Below, piece by piece: positions 35,501 through 42,645 of a stretch of 64,000 nt of DNA (its first letter is position 1; each line of letters begins with the position of its first letter). The translations under genes were made by a program, and so were the position numbers. The DNA comes from CAZGXI01 sp964529715 (GTDB lineage: Bacteria; Chloroflexota; Anaerolineae; Aggregatilineales; Ch27). Location of the stretch: the NCBI GenBank assembly GCA_964529715.1, contig CAZGXI010000025.1:1-64000 (forward strand), given 5' to 3'. The notes under the pieces were generated by a model. That model saw only the letters and a program-made list of their open reading frames with translations. It was not told where the DNA came from and searched no databases.

Positions 35501-38031
35501 AGGGCGATCCGCCAGGCACAGCCTATGCCCTGAAGGAATATCCGGCGCGGGCGTATGCCCTGCGGATGCGCCAGGCGGTGGTCATCCGTTCGGATGACGA
35601 GCAGGCCGATCCTCACGAGCGGGAGGACATGGCCCGGCGCGGCGTCTTCTCGCGGATGCTCATCCCCTTGGTGGTGCGCGAGCAGGCGACCGGCCTGGCG
35701 AAGGTAGAATTGCGCGCCTCGTTCCGCAGTTTTGGCCTCAGCGAACAGCGTATTGCCCGCACGCTGGCCGGCCAAGCAGCCATCGCCATTGAGAACGCCC
35801 GGCTGAACACCGAAACGGCTCGCCAGCTCGAAGAACTGTTTATCATCAACGAACTGAGCCGGGTAGTGTCGGCGGCGGTCAATATGGACCAACTGCTGCC
35901 GATTGTCCGCACACAGGTGCCGTCGCTTACCAAAGCCGACTGGCTCTACCTGGCGCTGTACGACCCCGACACGGAAATGCTGCAATTCCCGGTGGTGATC
36001 CAGCGCGGCGAGGAAGTTGCTATCCCAGCCCGTTCGTTGGGCGGCGACGAGTTCTCGTGGGTGATGCGCTTCAAACGTCCTTTGCTCCTGGTCGGCGAAG
36101 AACTGGCCGATGTGCGCCGTAACCTGAGCATCGAGACGATTTTGCCGGACATCAAGAGCTTTATCGGCGTGCCACTGGCAGTGGGGCAGGAAGTCGTTGG
36201 TGTGTTGGCAGTAGGCGATGACGACAACCCGCGCGCTTTCGGCCTCAATGAGCAGCGTATTCTGACGACGGTCGCCGGGCAGTTGGCCGTTACCGTGCAG
36301 AACGCCCGGCTGTTCGATGAGCTGCGGCGCTTTGCCGAGGAACTGGAGCAGCGCGTCCGCGAGCGCACCGAAGAGGTGCGCGCTGAGCGCGACCGCCTCG
36401 ATACCCTGTACACGGTGGCTGCCGAACTGTCGGCCACGCTGGACATGGACCGTGTGCTGGAACGCGCGCTGGACCTGTTGGCGAACGCGGTCGGCGCTGA
36501 TGAAGGCGCCATCCTGCTGATCGACCGGGAAGAAGAGTTATTGCGCGTCCGTGCTCAACTGGGCCGCGATTCTGGCTCGGAACTGGCCGTCAGCGGTTTG
36601 CGTCTGAACGAAGGGCTGGCTGGGTGGGTTGTTCAGAACCGCCAGTCGGTCCTGATCGACGATGTGCAGCGCGATCCCCGCTGGCTGCGCGTTTCTGCTT
36701 TGGATGACGTTCCGCGTGGCGCGCTGGCGGTCTTGCTGGAAACCAGCGACGACGTGCAGGGAGTGATGACTCTCTTTAGCAGCCGTCCGGGCGCCTTCAA
36801 CGAGGAACATCTGCGGCTGGTGACGGCGGCAGCCCGTCAGTTGGCGACCTCGATCAACAATGCCGAACTGTATCGCTACATCCGCGAGCAGGCCGAGCGC
36901 CTGGGCGATATGGTGCACGAGCAGCAGATCGAGGCGTCTAAGAACGCCGCCATTCTGGAAGGCGTGGCCGACGGCGTGATGGTGGCGAACGAACTGGGCG
37001 AGATCATCCTGTTCAACCCTGCCGCCGAACGCATCCTCGACCTCAAGCGCAGCAACCTGCTGGGCCGCTCGATTACTAGCCTGAGCGGTCTGTATGGCGG
37101 CGGCGGGCGACGGTGGATGGAAGCTATCGAGCAGTGGACCGCCGACCCGACGCAGATTTACGGCGGTGAGTACGTGTCCGAAATCCTGGACCTGGGCGGC
37201 AAGGTGATCAACGTGACACTGGCCCCGGTGCATATGGGCGACCAGTTCCTGGGGACGGTATCCGTCTTCCGCGACATCACCAAAGATGTCGAGGTGGATC
37301 GCATGAAGACGGAGTTCATCTCCAATGTGTCGCACGAACTGCGCACGCCCATGACGAGCATCAAGGGGTACGCCGACCTGTTGGTGTTGGGCGCAGCAGG
37401 CGAGATCACAGAGCGGCAGCGCCAGTTCTTGAACACCATCAAGTCCAACGCCGACCGACTGACCAACCTGCTTAACGACTTGCTGAATATTTCTCGCCTC
37501 GACGCCGGGCGGGTGAAGCTCAAGTACCAGTTGGTGTCGCTGCCGCAGGTGGCGCGCATGGTGTTGACGAACCTGCGCGGGCGCATCGAAACCGAGGGTA
37601 AAGCTATCGAGGTTGTCTCGGAGATCGTAGACGACCTGCCGCAGACTTACGCCGACTTCGACAAGTTGACCCAGATTATCACCAACCTGGTGGACAATGC
37701 TTTTCAGTATACCCCGCCAGGTGGTAAGATTACGGTGGGTGTTCAGCAGGACAGCGAAACGACTTTCCTGATCAAGGTCGGGGATACGGGCATTGGTATC
37801 CCCGAAAAGGTGCAACATCGTGTATTCGACCGCTTCTTCCGGGTCGATGAGCAGCAGTTGGTGATGGAAACGCCGGGCACCGGCCTGGGCCTGGCGATTG
37901 TCAAAGAGCTGGTCGAGATGCACGGCGGGCGCATCTGGTTCGAGAGTTTTGAAGGGCGGGGGACGACCTTTTACATCTCCCTGCCGTTGCGTGAGGACGA
38001 GCCGTCGCAGATGGAAGCCAGCCCTGAGTAG
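29554..38031 (+). CDS. Giant membrane-anchored histidine kinase with about 13 GAF domains
   Basis: A 2825-residue sensor kinase. One N-terminal membrane helix (about 4-23) is followed by a PAS-like region (45-135), then tandem GAF domains starting near residues 150, 320, 502, 677, 851, 1017, 1215, 1406, 1577, 1750, 1921, 2094 and 2281. Each begins with a helix of the LxxLxxISxxL type and most end in QAAxAxENARL. A coiled segment (about 2255-2280) precedes the last GAF, and a PAS domain lies near 2465-2585. The HisKA motif SNVSHELRTPMTSI holds His2594. The ATPase domain is complete (NLVDNAFQYTP, GDTGIGIPE, GTGLGLAIVK). GAF domains bind cyclic nucleotides, bilins or small ligands; none here shows an obvious chromophore Cys motif. 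It lies between two receiver-domain genes. Confidence 0.93.
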   Translation: MDLAFYLIGVGVILLAGIYLLLRQRGHADLSGQPSTLTVSPINLAGPSDGMVLAAGYGRIVFANDLARQWFGLDGGDPNLELMAEKVHPSDAFRELFAEEGRAAFQIGYRRIEATSHWLPSSDERQMVVVLRDLSARRSEHELDPGRTMAVLSEIAQMTGADNALVDLLDAILDTISRAIPHDAGEIRLMEGTPPMLKPRARRGDPACLRALDNVGGVYREGEGYSGWVATYRQSLLIEDVDLRTDLQIWGDAVVPFRSYLGSPLLSGDRLVGTVELMGAAPRAFNFEALTLLEAVANQITIAVEKDRLSREQADRASELAGVRRIAQTMALSADRRQVFEQLAAHIGRAMNVEMCGILLYQPEHERLVSQLPFYGIPDSVALDYHLDLSEGKVARSVWESEGWYSNHVRDEALVREVGLLEMVDITETRSLALIDVIGMRTLALVPMSVGGKRIGAIQISNKRNGADLGPEDIRLLSLFAAQAAVVVESVRLADAQQQHLDEFRALQEISQAAARVTTLRDLIFQTTVRLSVMLDVEMSGVLFYDPDQQVLLGQSPFFGVDDQLLGYMQIPVSQSGAAAWWQEGEPWFSNDLAHDVQAARMGLDQLTTWVGVTQILLVPLVVRGRRIGALQVSNRRGGGVFNDNDARLLSICAAQVAAALDSYHTQQEIHAHIEEAQALRRISGVAGSSLPLDEIIRRVLEEATALFESDLALVDLLDDSGLLRLEPLHVVGMDLAAPLTMDTYSGGFENSVLFSGRPFLSNSVAADVRLLPAYRPLMEQLRVRKAVIVPLNAGGRGVGELIVANPRDRDYNEHDLDLLFAVATPLSAALEHARLRAITDQNLQARLAELEALGRVSDELGLTVDLGRVMDVIRQQAMRVTGADDCSVLLLSPREEWADFDQPEVMRRHGGQGVLNDDVPIERRAMQQGQPVRIGQYADSDLQAVPSTAVSALATPILYNEQVVGVIHLYSGAPDAFDAQTEAFATALAFKAAMAYTNSTRYREQVTSNTQLTKRVEQLNQIFELGQVLRSETRLEGVLEAVAHAVQMSVGFAVVLISLLDERSKRFRRTAQAGIPLAQFQEMQRVMIPRSQIEKLFVEKFRISESYFLPGDRADEWQGDFPQEYFHYHREYAPPGKANIWREDDVLLVPLRDSQGQLLGVLTVDAPVDGRRPSRTTIETLEIFAHQASISVENFHLVHAIQREAEAARRERDLLERLYRVSSEIQQVADVPTRLQVVARAIQEAGWRRVHITLRDEALQPTALIYAGYEGDEADDLQAHLISGEEWRRRLADPEFHKLRLGSAYYLRYDAPWVMKHLWGEESYLDTAPVPVAKDRWHPQDQLYLPIYGANNRLIGLIGMDRPVDNLAPTEASLRPIELFATQAANVIEMTRLYLDSVNATEQEIRFNKVMEAIAGTLDINAIVQAVTDGLQRLMPFTRMSVALYNPNRNSFDTLQVRFVSASEVEVLPGPPLAVEGTAMGRAYRQGEAATYFLDEGDEPADIDLQAWKRQGEATTLIVPMIAGGSIIGALRLGSPLTHAFGFGENVSLIQRMTNLAAVAIQNARLYQETRERAVQLTALTEVSNRLTASLEPDEVLTLVLDQLERVVPYDGVALWLRDEDDLRIAAARGYDGGADELVGLRVAIEDSVLFREMAERRRTLNVPDVAQDSRFPGGAQRPTRNWLGAPLIRENKIIGLLALDKIEAGYYDERHEQLVQGFANQAAAALENARLFAETRRRAAELAHQTENLGLLNRVSIMLAQSLDVENTLEVALQESAQALGVRSARAVLFNPDQQVGVVVVELPRGDAPPSDLIELEGNPAVDYVRRTLQPLVVEDAQGDPLLQPLRRTLIERNVVSLAMVPLNVSGQVIGVLMLESVGQAWNFAPEQVELAQTIATQAAIAVQNANLFEQSVVRTRELETLFEASQATSLTLRLDEVMGGVSQQMIHALEADSCAVMLWDDVENRLVVYADLNRQGDTQQGDPPGTAYALKEYPARAYALRMRQAVVIRSDDEQADPHEREDMARRGVFSRMLIPLVVREQATGLAKVELRASFRSFGLSEQRIARTLAGQAAIAIENARLNTETARQLEELFIINELSRVVSAAVNMDQLLPIVRTQVPSLTKADWLYLALYDPDTEMLQFPVVIQRGEEVAIPARSLGGDEFSWVMRFKRPLLLVGEELADVRRNLSIETILPDIKSFIGVPLAVGQEVVGVLAVGDDDNPRAFGLNEQRILTTVAGQLAVTVQNARLFDELRRFAEELEQRVRERTEEVRAERDRLDTLYTVAAELSATLDMDRVLERALDLLANAVGADEGAILLIDREEELLRVRAQLGRDSGSELAVSGLRLNEGLAGWVVQNRQSVLIDDVQRDPRWLRVSALDDVPRGALAVLLETSDDVQGVMTLFSSRPGAFNEEHLRLVTAAARQLATSINNAELYRYIREQAERLGDMVHEQQIEASKNAAILEGVADGVMVANELGEIILFNPAAERILDLKRSNLLGRSITSLSGLYGGGGRRWMEAIEQWTADPTQIYGGEYVSEILDLGGKVINVTLAPVHMGDQFLGTVSVFRDITKDVEVDRMKTEFISNVSHELRTPMTSIKGYADLLVLGAAGEITERQRQFLNTIKSNADRLTNLLNDLLNISRLDAGRVKLKYQLVSLPQVARMVLTNLRGRIETEGKAIEVVSEIVDDLPQTYADFDKLTQIITNLVDNAFQYTPPGGKITVGVQQDSETTFLIKVGDTGIGIPEKVQHRVFDRFFRVDEQQLVMETPGTGLGLAIVKELVEMHGGRIWFESFEGRGTTFYISLPLREDEPSQMEASPE

Positions 38032-38096
38032 CCTGCCGCCCGCCGTCTCCCTGGCCGGGGGCGGGCAGGTCGTGGCCGTCGAGGACGGGAGATGCT

Positions 38097-38474
38097 ATGG
38101 CGAAAATCTTGATTGCGGAAGATGAACGCGACATCCGAGACCTGATCGAGTTTACCCTCAAGTATGCCGGGCACGAGGTTTACAAAGCGGCGAACGGCGC
38201 AGAGGCAGTCGAACTGGCGCCGGGCGTCCAGCCGGACCTGATCATGATGGATGTGCGGATGCCCAAGATGACCGGGTATGAAGCCTGCCGTCGTTTGAAG
38301 GAAATGGATGAAACTCGCCACATTCCGGTCGTGTTCCTTTCGGCCAAAGGACAGGATGTGGAGATGCAAACCGGCATGGAGGCCGGAGCAGTCGAATATA
38401 TTCTCAAACCGTTTGCGCCTGATGAACTGACCCGTCGTGTGGCTGAAATTCTGCGTCAATTGGGCATAGGTTAG
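38097..38474 (+). CDS. CheY-like single-domain response regulator
   Basis: A 125-residue stand-alone receiver. The acidic pocket is in ILIAEDERDI, the phospho-acceptor Asp is in DLIMMDVRMPKM, the Thr position is Ser (VVFLSAKG), and the conserved Lys is in ILKPFAPDEL. With no output domain it must act by protein contact, as in CheY or DivK. It starts 66 bases after the giant kinase and 27 bases before the pseudo-hydrolase gene, all on one strand, so kinase, receiver and pseudo-hydrolase form a likely operon. The ATG has GGGAG upstream. Confidence 0.93.
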   Translation: MAKILIAEDERDIRDLIEFTLKYAGHEVYKAANGAEAVELAPGVQPDLIMMDVRMPKMTGYEACRRLKEMDETRHIPVVFLSAKGQDVEMQTGMEAGAVEYILKPFAPDELTRRVAEILRQLGIG

Positions 38475-38500
38475 CGGCGCAAGTCGCGTAGAGAGCCGGT

Positions 38501-39604
38501 ATGAGCGCCATCACCATTGAAAATGATCTGGTTCATTACGAGGTTCTGGGCAGAGGACGCCCCGTGATTCTGGTGCACGGTTGGCTGTCGTCGTGGCGCT
38601 ACTGGATCACCACGATGCAGCAGCTTTCTATGAAATACCGCACCTACGCTCTGGACCTATGGGGATATGGCGATTCGAGCAAAGATACCCAGCGGCTTGG
38701 CCTGGATGCTCAGGTCAAATTGGTGGACGATTTCATCGAGAAGCTGGGCATCGGCAAGAAAGTTGCCATGGTCGGGCATGCGTTGGGCGCCGCAGTCGCC
38801 ATCCGCTATGCCCTGCAGAAGCCGGAGCGGGTGGCCCGGCTGATGACCATCAGCGCGCCGCTGTTCGAGCAGCAGGGCGGTAGCGCCTCCGTCCCGGCCA
38901 GGCCCACGCCTGCCGAAGCCGCTGCCCCTACGATCCTCAAACGTCCTGAGGCGGGCGATACCAACGCTGCGCCGGGAGATAACGCCAAACCGGCTCAGGG
39001 TGCCGCCGAAACACCGGAGACGCCCGTCACGCGCAGTCTGTGGTCGCACGATAGCCCGACCATTCTGCGCCGTCCGCCTCTGGACATCCCGCTGACGGGC
39101 AGGCCATCTCCTGCACCGGAAGTGCGATTGCCGTCTGCTGCGGCGCCGCCCTCCACACCCGCCTCGGACGCCAGGCCGAATCCGCTGTTGGAGCGCCTGA
39201 CCAACGTTGAGCCGCGCCAACTGCTGGAGAAACACCTACCCAAAGATACGCCTGACTTCGACAAGCTGATGGCCGAAGTCTCTAAGACCTCGGCGCGTGC
39301 GTTATCTGCCAGCGCCGCCTCGTTCGACGGGGTCGATCTGGCCGACGACGTGCGTCGCCTGACCTCGCCCACGCTGCTGGTGCATGGCGAGCGGGATGCT
39401 TTTATGCCGCCGCCGAGCGAGAATTTGATCAACTACCTGAGCTACGGCAAAGATAACTTCCGTTGCGTGGTCTGGCCTGAGGTCAACCACTTTCCCATGC
39501 TGAGCGAACCGGCGGCTTTCCAACGGCTGGTGATGGATTTTCTCGAAATCGCCGATGTGGACGAACTCGAACTTAAAGAGCGTTGGGTACGCAAGGTTCG
39601 TTAA
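38501..39604 (+). CDS. Alpha/beta-hydrolase-fold pseudoenzyme with disordered insert
   Basis: A 367-residue protein clearly related to the hydrolase at 14326-15129: both have VHYE..GRGRPV(I/L)L(V/L)HGWL near the start and NHFPML or GHFPML near the end. The nucleophile elbow here reads GHALGA (codon GCG at 38780-38782), so the catalytic Ser is Ala94. The Asp (HGERDAFMP) and His (NHFPML) remain. Between the core and cap, residues 123-223 form a Pro/Ala-rich insert with two copies of a short motif (PTILKRP and PTILRRP). Loss of the serine argues for a binding or signalling role. It follows the giant kinase and CheY-like genes. Confidence 0.85.
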   Translation: MSAITIENDLVHYEVLGRGRPVILVHGWLSSWRYWITTMQQLSMKYRTYALDLWGYGDSSKDTQRLGLDAQVKLVDDFIEKLGIGKKVAMVGHALGAAVAIRYALQKPERVARLMTISAPLFEQQGGSASVPARPTPAEAAAPTILKRPEAGDTNAAPGDNAKPAQGAAETPETPVTRSLWSHDSPTILRRPPLDIPLTGRPSPAPEVRLPSAAAPPSTPASDARPNPLLERLTNVEPRQLLEKHLPKDTPDFDKLMAEVSKTSARALSASAASFDGVDLADDVRRLTSPTLLVHGERDAFMPPPSENLINYLSYGKDNFRCVVWPEVNHFPMLSEPAAFQRLVMDFLEIADVDELELKERWVRKVR

Positions 39605-39668
39605 TCGTTCTGCCACTGCTTATCGGGGGCAGTGTTCACGCGGGGCGTTCTACAGAGCGCCCTTTATT

Positions 39669-39697
39669 TTGGCAATCTGGGAACGTCGAGATATAAT
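39669..39697 (+). promoter_or_regulatory. Promoter of the thiamine operon
   Basis: TTGGCA (39669-39674) and TATAAT (39692-39697) are separated by exactly 17 bases, a near-consensus housekeeping promoter. Transcription should begin near 39704, just before the TPP aptamer. Confidence 0.75.
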
Positions 39698-39713
39698 CTA
39701 GGTATCCAGCAGT

Positions 39714-39813
39714 TTTCGCAGGGGAGCTTGGGCCAACCAGGCTGAGAGGGCGCTTCAATGCGGCGCCGACCCTGGAGAACCTGATCCGGGTAATGCCGGC
39801 GTAGGGAGCGAGG
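39714..39813 (+). ncRNA. TPP riboswitch (THI-box) aptamer
   Basis: The conserved THI-box segments appear in order: GGGGAGC (39721), GGCTGAGAGGG (39740), ACCCTGGAGAACCTGATC (about 39769) and CGGGTAATGCCGGCGTAGGGA (about 39787), closed by TCGC/GCGA pairing. TPP-bound aptamer represses the downstream thiamine genes. A terminator hairpin follows about 20 bases later, so control is probably by transcription termination. Confidence 0.93.
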
Positions 39814-39834
39814 TCAACTCAGGTGTGTGTCAAG

Positions 39835-39861
39835 ACGCCGCCCCCTGCCGGGCGGCGTTTT
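39835..39861 (+). terminator. Riboswitch-controlled terminator
   Basis: ACGCCGCCC (39835-39843) pairs with GGGCGGCGT (39850-39858) around a 6-base loop and is followed by TTTT (39858-39861). Its place between the TPP aptamer and the thiN start fits the expression platform of the riboswitch. Confidence 0.75.
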
Positions 39862-39881
39862 ACGTAGATAGGGAAGAGGGC

Positions 39882-40532
39882 TTGCGTGCACTGATCTTCG
39901 CCAACGGCGATCTCAACCCCGGCCCGCTGGTGGACGCGGCGCTGGCGTTCGCTTCGGAGGCGCTGATCGTAGCGGCGGACGGCGGCCTGCGGCATGTCGA
40001 GGCGTGTGGTTTGTCGCCGCACGTGGTCATCGGCGATATGGATTCGTTGGCCGAATCGGACCTGAGGCGTTGTCAGGCGCAGGGCGCGGCGATTCTGCGC
40101 TATCCGGCAGCCAAAGACGAGACCGACCTGGAACTGGCGCTCCTCTATGCGGCGGAGCAAGGTGCGGCCTGGCTGCGCGTGATCGGCGCCTCCGGCGACA
40201 GGCTGGATCAAACGCTGGGCAATGTGTTGCTGCTCACGCTGCCGGCCTTGGCCGGGCGGGATGTGCGGCTGGCGGCAGGCCGACAAGCAGCCTGGTTGCT
40301 GCCGCCGGGGGAACATCTCTTGCAGGGGAACGCCGGCGACACCCTCTCGCTGATCCCGCTCGGTGGAGATGCGCAGGGCGTGCAGACGGACGGGTTAGTC
40401 TATCCGCTGCGGACTGAGCCGCTGCTGTTCGGCCCGGCGCGCGGCATGAGCAACGTATTCGCCGGTTCGACGGCCCGCGTGTGCCTGAACTCTGGCCTGC
40501 TGCTGGCCGTGCACACCTTAGGAAGGGCATAG
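39882..40532 (+). CDS. thiN: Thiamine pyrophosphokinase
   Basis: Converts thiamine plus ATP to thiamine pyrophosphate and AMP. The 216-residue protein has the family motifs ALIVAADGGLRH, VIGDMDSL (the Asp-rich site), KDETDLELAL and GASGDRLDQTLGN. I choose the TTG at 39882 as start: it gives the usual TPK N-terminus (RALIFANGDL), has GGGAAGAGG just upstream, and keeps the riboswitch terminator out of the coding region. Longer in-frame starts from 39825 would place the terminator inside the gene. It is the first gene of the TPP-controlled operon, and the thiamine-binding protein gene follows 38 bases later. Confidence 0.92.
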   Translation: MRALIFANGDLNPGPLVDAALAFASEALIVAADGGLRHVEACGLSPHVVIGDMDSLAESDLRRCQAQGAAILRYPAAKDETDLELALLYAAEQGAAWLRVIGASGDRLDQTLGNVLLLTLPALAGRDVRLAAGRQAAWLLPPGEHLLQGNAGDTLSLIPLGGDAQGVQTDGLVYPLRTEPLLFGPARGMSNVFAGSTARVCLNSGLLLAVHTLGRA

Positions 40533-40570
40533 GCAGCCAGACCAGCCAGCGGCTGCCTGAAGGAGCAGGC

Positions 40571-40864
40571 ATGAACGACAAACGTACTGTTACTGTTGCT
40601 GTCCAGGTTATTCCCTTGTGTGACGATCCCTACCCGGTGGTGGATCATGCGATTGCCGCGATTGCCGCGACGGGCATCAAATATGAAGTCGGGCCGTTGG
40701 AGACGACGGTCGAGGGCGACATCGATTCCGCGCTGGCGGCGGCCAAAGCAGCCCATCTGGCCTGTTTCGAGGCCGGGGCGGCGCGCGTCGTCACTCTGAT
40801 CAAGATCGGGGATGCCGTCGGCGGCAGCACCATCGCGGATAAGGTAGGCAAATACCGCACATGA
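40571..40864 (+). CDS. Thiamine-binding small protein (MTH1187/YkoF-like)
   Basis: A 97-residue cytoplasmic protein of the MTH1187/YkoF-type ferredoxin-like family, whose members bind thiamine or its pyrimidine precursor. The family pattern is visible: VTVAVQVIPLCDDPYPVVDH, then GIKYEVGPLETTVEGD and VVTLIKIGD. It lies directly between thiN and the ABC permease gene in a TPP-riboswitch operon, which supports a role in thiamine or hydroxymethylpyrimidine handling. The ATG has GAAGGAG upstream, and the stop overlaps the permease start by 4 bases (ATGA). Confidence 0.87.
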   Translation: MNDKRTVTVAVQVIPLCDDPYPVVDHAIAAIAATGIKYEVGPLETTVEGDIDSALAAAKAAHLACFEAGAARVVTLIKIGDAVGGSTIADKVGKYRT

Positions 40865-41670
40865 AAGACAGCCGTCGCAATCGCCGCCTGGCGCTGCATG
40901 TTGCGCCGTCTGCCGCGCTGGCGGTGGGATTGTTGATTGCGTGGGAGATCGGCGTCCACGTGACGCAAACTCCTGCCTGGCTACTGCCCGCGCCGAGTCG
41001 GATCGCGGCGGCGCTGGCCCGCACCTGGCCGATCCTATGGCAGCACACGCTGCAAACCCTGTGGGAAGCCGTGTTGGGCCTGGGCGCGGCGCTGGCGGTA
41101 GGGGTGACGCTGGCGGCACTGATGGATTTCTGGAGACCGTTGCGTCGCGCGCTCTACCCGCTGCTGATCGTTTCGCAGACGATCCCGCCGTTCGCCATTG
41201 CGCCGCTGCTGGTGATCTGGTTGGGCTTTGGCGTCGAGCCGAAAATCGTGGTGGTGGCACTAGTGTGCTTTTTCCCCATTGCCGTCAACACGGCAGACGG
41301 CCTGTTCGGCGCCGACCCGGACTTGGTGGCATTGCTCAAGGCGATGGGGGCGTCTCGGCGGCAGATTTGGGCCAAGGTGCGTCTGCCGAGTGCGCTGCCT
41401 GCCTTCTTCGGCGGCCTGCGCATCGCGGCGACGTATAGTGTCCTCGGCGCGATCTTCGGAGAATGGGTCGGCGCACGCAGCGGCCTAGGGATTTATCTTC
41501 AGCGGTCGTTCAGCGCCAGTCTCACGGATCAGGTCTTTGCCACCATCGTCGTGATCGCCGCGCTGAGCATGGCTCTGTTTGGCGCGATCTTGTTGATCGA
41601 GCGACTGGCTTTGCCCTGGTATTTTTCTGCTGCACGAGAAGAAGCCTGGACAGAGCCGGGGATTTATTGA
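40861..41670 (+). CDS. ABC transporter permease, thiamine-precursor type
   Basis: A 269-residue inner-membrane permease of the SsuC/ThiX group with about six hydrophobic helices. The cytoplasmic EAA loop that contacts the ATPase is LLKAMGASRRQIWAKVRLPS. It overlaps the thiamine-binding protein gene by 4 bases. With the substrate-binding lipoprotein and ATPase genes downstream it makes a complete importer. By operon and riboswitch context the cargo is probably a pyrimidine precursor of thiamine, as known for ThiXYZ, but taurine- or nitrate-type cargo cannot be excluded from the permease sequence alone. Confidence 0.9.
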   Translation: MKDSRRNRRLALHVAPSAALAVGLLIAWEIGVHVTQTPAWLLPAPSRIAAALARTWPILWQHTLQTLWEAVLGLGAALAVGVTLAALMDFWRPLRRALYPLLIVSQTIPPFAIAPLLVIWLGFGVEPKIVVVALVCFFPIAVNTADGLFGADPDLVALLKAMGASRRQIWAKVRLPSALPAFFGGLRIAATYSVLGAIFGEWVGARSGLGIYLQRSFSASLTDQVFATIVVIAALSMALFGAILLIERLALPWYFSAAREEAWTEPGIY

Positions 41671-41727
41671 ACCCAACCATGTGGTGTGAAATCGCACAAC
41701 ATAGCATCTAAACAAGGAAGAACAGCA

Positions 41728-42606
41728 ATGCACATTGTCAGTGATCGTGGCATGGACCTGTCGGCACAGCAGATGTTCGGTCTGGACAACATCCATCTGG
41801 TGCCGCTGCTGCTGACTCTGGACGGCAAAACGTACCGCAGCGGCGAGGACATCCAGCCGGAGGAGTTTTATCGCCTGCTCGAAATGACCGACAGTTTCCC
41901 GACGACCTCCCAGCCGTCGGCGGGCGACTTCGCCGATGTCTATCGCCGACTGGCCGAGAGCGATCCTGACATCCTCTCGATCCACATCTCATCTGGCTTG
42001 AGCGGCACGATCAACGCGGCCAGGGCAGGAGCAAGACAGGTCCCCGAAGCCAACGTCACCATCATCGACACCAAGACGCTTTCGGCAGCGCAGGGGTGGC
42101 AGGTGGAGGCGGCAGCTCACGCGATCAAGGCGGGCTGGTCGAAAGGGCGCGTTCTCGAACTGCTGGAGCGCATCGAGGCCGCCACAGACACGGTGTTCAC
42201 GCTCGATGACCTCAAATATCTGATTCATGGTGGGCGCATCAGCCACCTCAAGGGGCTGTTAGCCTCGGTGTTGCGCATCAAGCCACTGATCGGTGTGGAT
42301 AAGCCCGACGGCAAGTATGGCCAACGTGGACAGGCGCGCACCTTTAGCAAGGCGCTGAAAGCCATCGCCGACACGATCACCCGGCATCACCCGCCCGGCA
42401 GCGCGCTGCGGATGCAGGTGATGCACGCCCACAATCCGGCGGGCGCGGCGATGCTGCGTGAATATCTAGACGACCTGTTCAGGTGTACCTGGCTGCCGGT
42501 CGGCCCGATTGCGCCGGTGCTTGGGGCGCACACCGGCCCCAGTCTGGTCGGCGTGGCTTATGCGCCGATGGCCGTGTTCGATGATCTACCCTGGGAGGCG
42601 GGGTGA
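41728..42606 (+). CDS. DegV family fatty-acid-binding protein
   Basis: A 292-residue DegV protein. Members bind a fatty acid and deliver it to fatty-acid kinase. Typical segments are seen: IVSDRGMDL at the start, LDGKTYRSGEDI, PTTSQPSAGDF (the lipid-head loop), ILSIHISSGLSGT and LDDLKYLIHGGRIS. I use the ATG at 41728, with AAGGAAG upstream, rather than the in-frame codon at 41686. It lies between the permease and substrate-binding-protein genes, 57 bases after the former. Its reason for being in a thiamine operon is not clear, and no FakA kinase gene is nearby. Confidence 0.92.
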   Translation: MHIVSDRGMDLSAQQMFGLDNIHLVPLLLTLDGKTYRSGEDIQPEEFYRLLEMTDSFPTTSQPSAGDFADVYRRLAESDPDILSIHISSGLSGTINAARAGARQVPEANVTIIDTKTLSAAQGWQVEAAAHAIKAGWSKGRVLELLERIEAATDTVFTLDDLKYLIHGGRISHLKGLLASVLRIKPLIGVDKPDGKYGQRGQARTFSKALKAIADTITRHHPPGSALRMQVMHAHNPAGAAMLREYLDDLFRCTWLPVGPIAPVLGAHTGPSLVGVAYAPMAVFDDLPWEAG

Positions 42607-42645
42607 GTCCGCAGAGGGGTGTCAACATCGGAGGAGAATAGCGGG

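Noticed and set aside
36538..37923. 461-codon minus-strand frame in the kinase C-terminus
   Set aside because: Opposite the HisKA/HATPase coding region; composition (His/Gln/Arg-rich) is typical of a shadow frame.
40481..40570. Longer N-terminus for the thiamine-binding protein
   Set aside because: The family starts at the ATG at 40571, which has its own ribosome-binding site; the extension overlaps the end of thiN in another frame.
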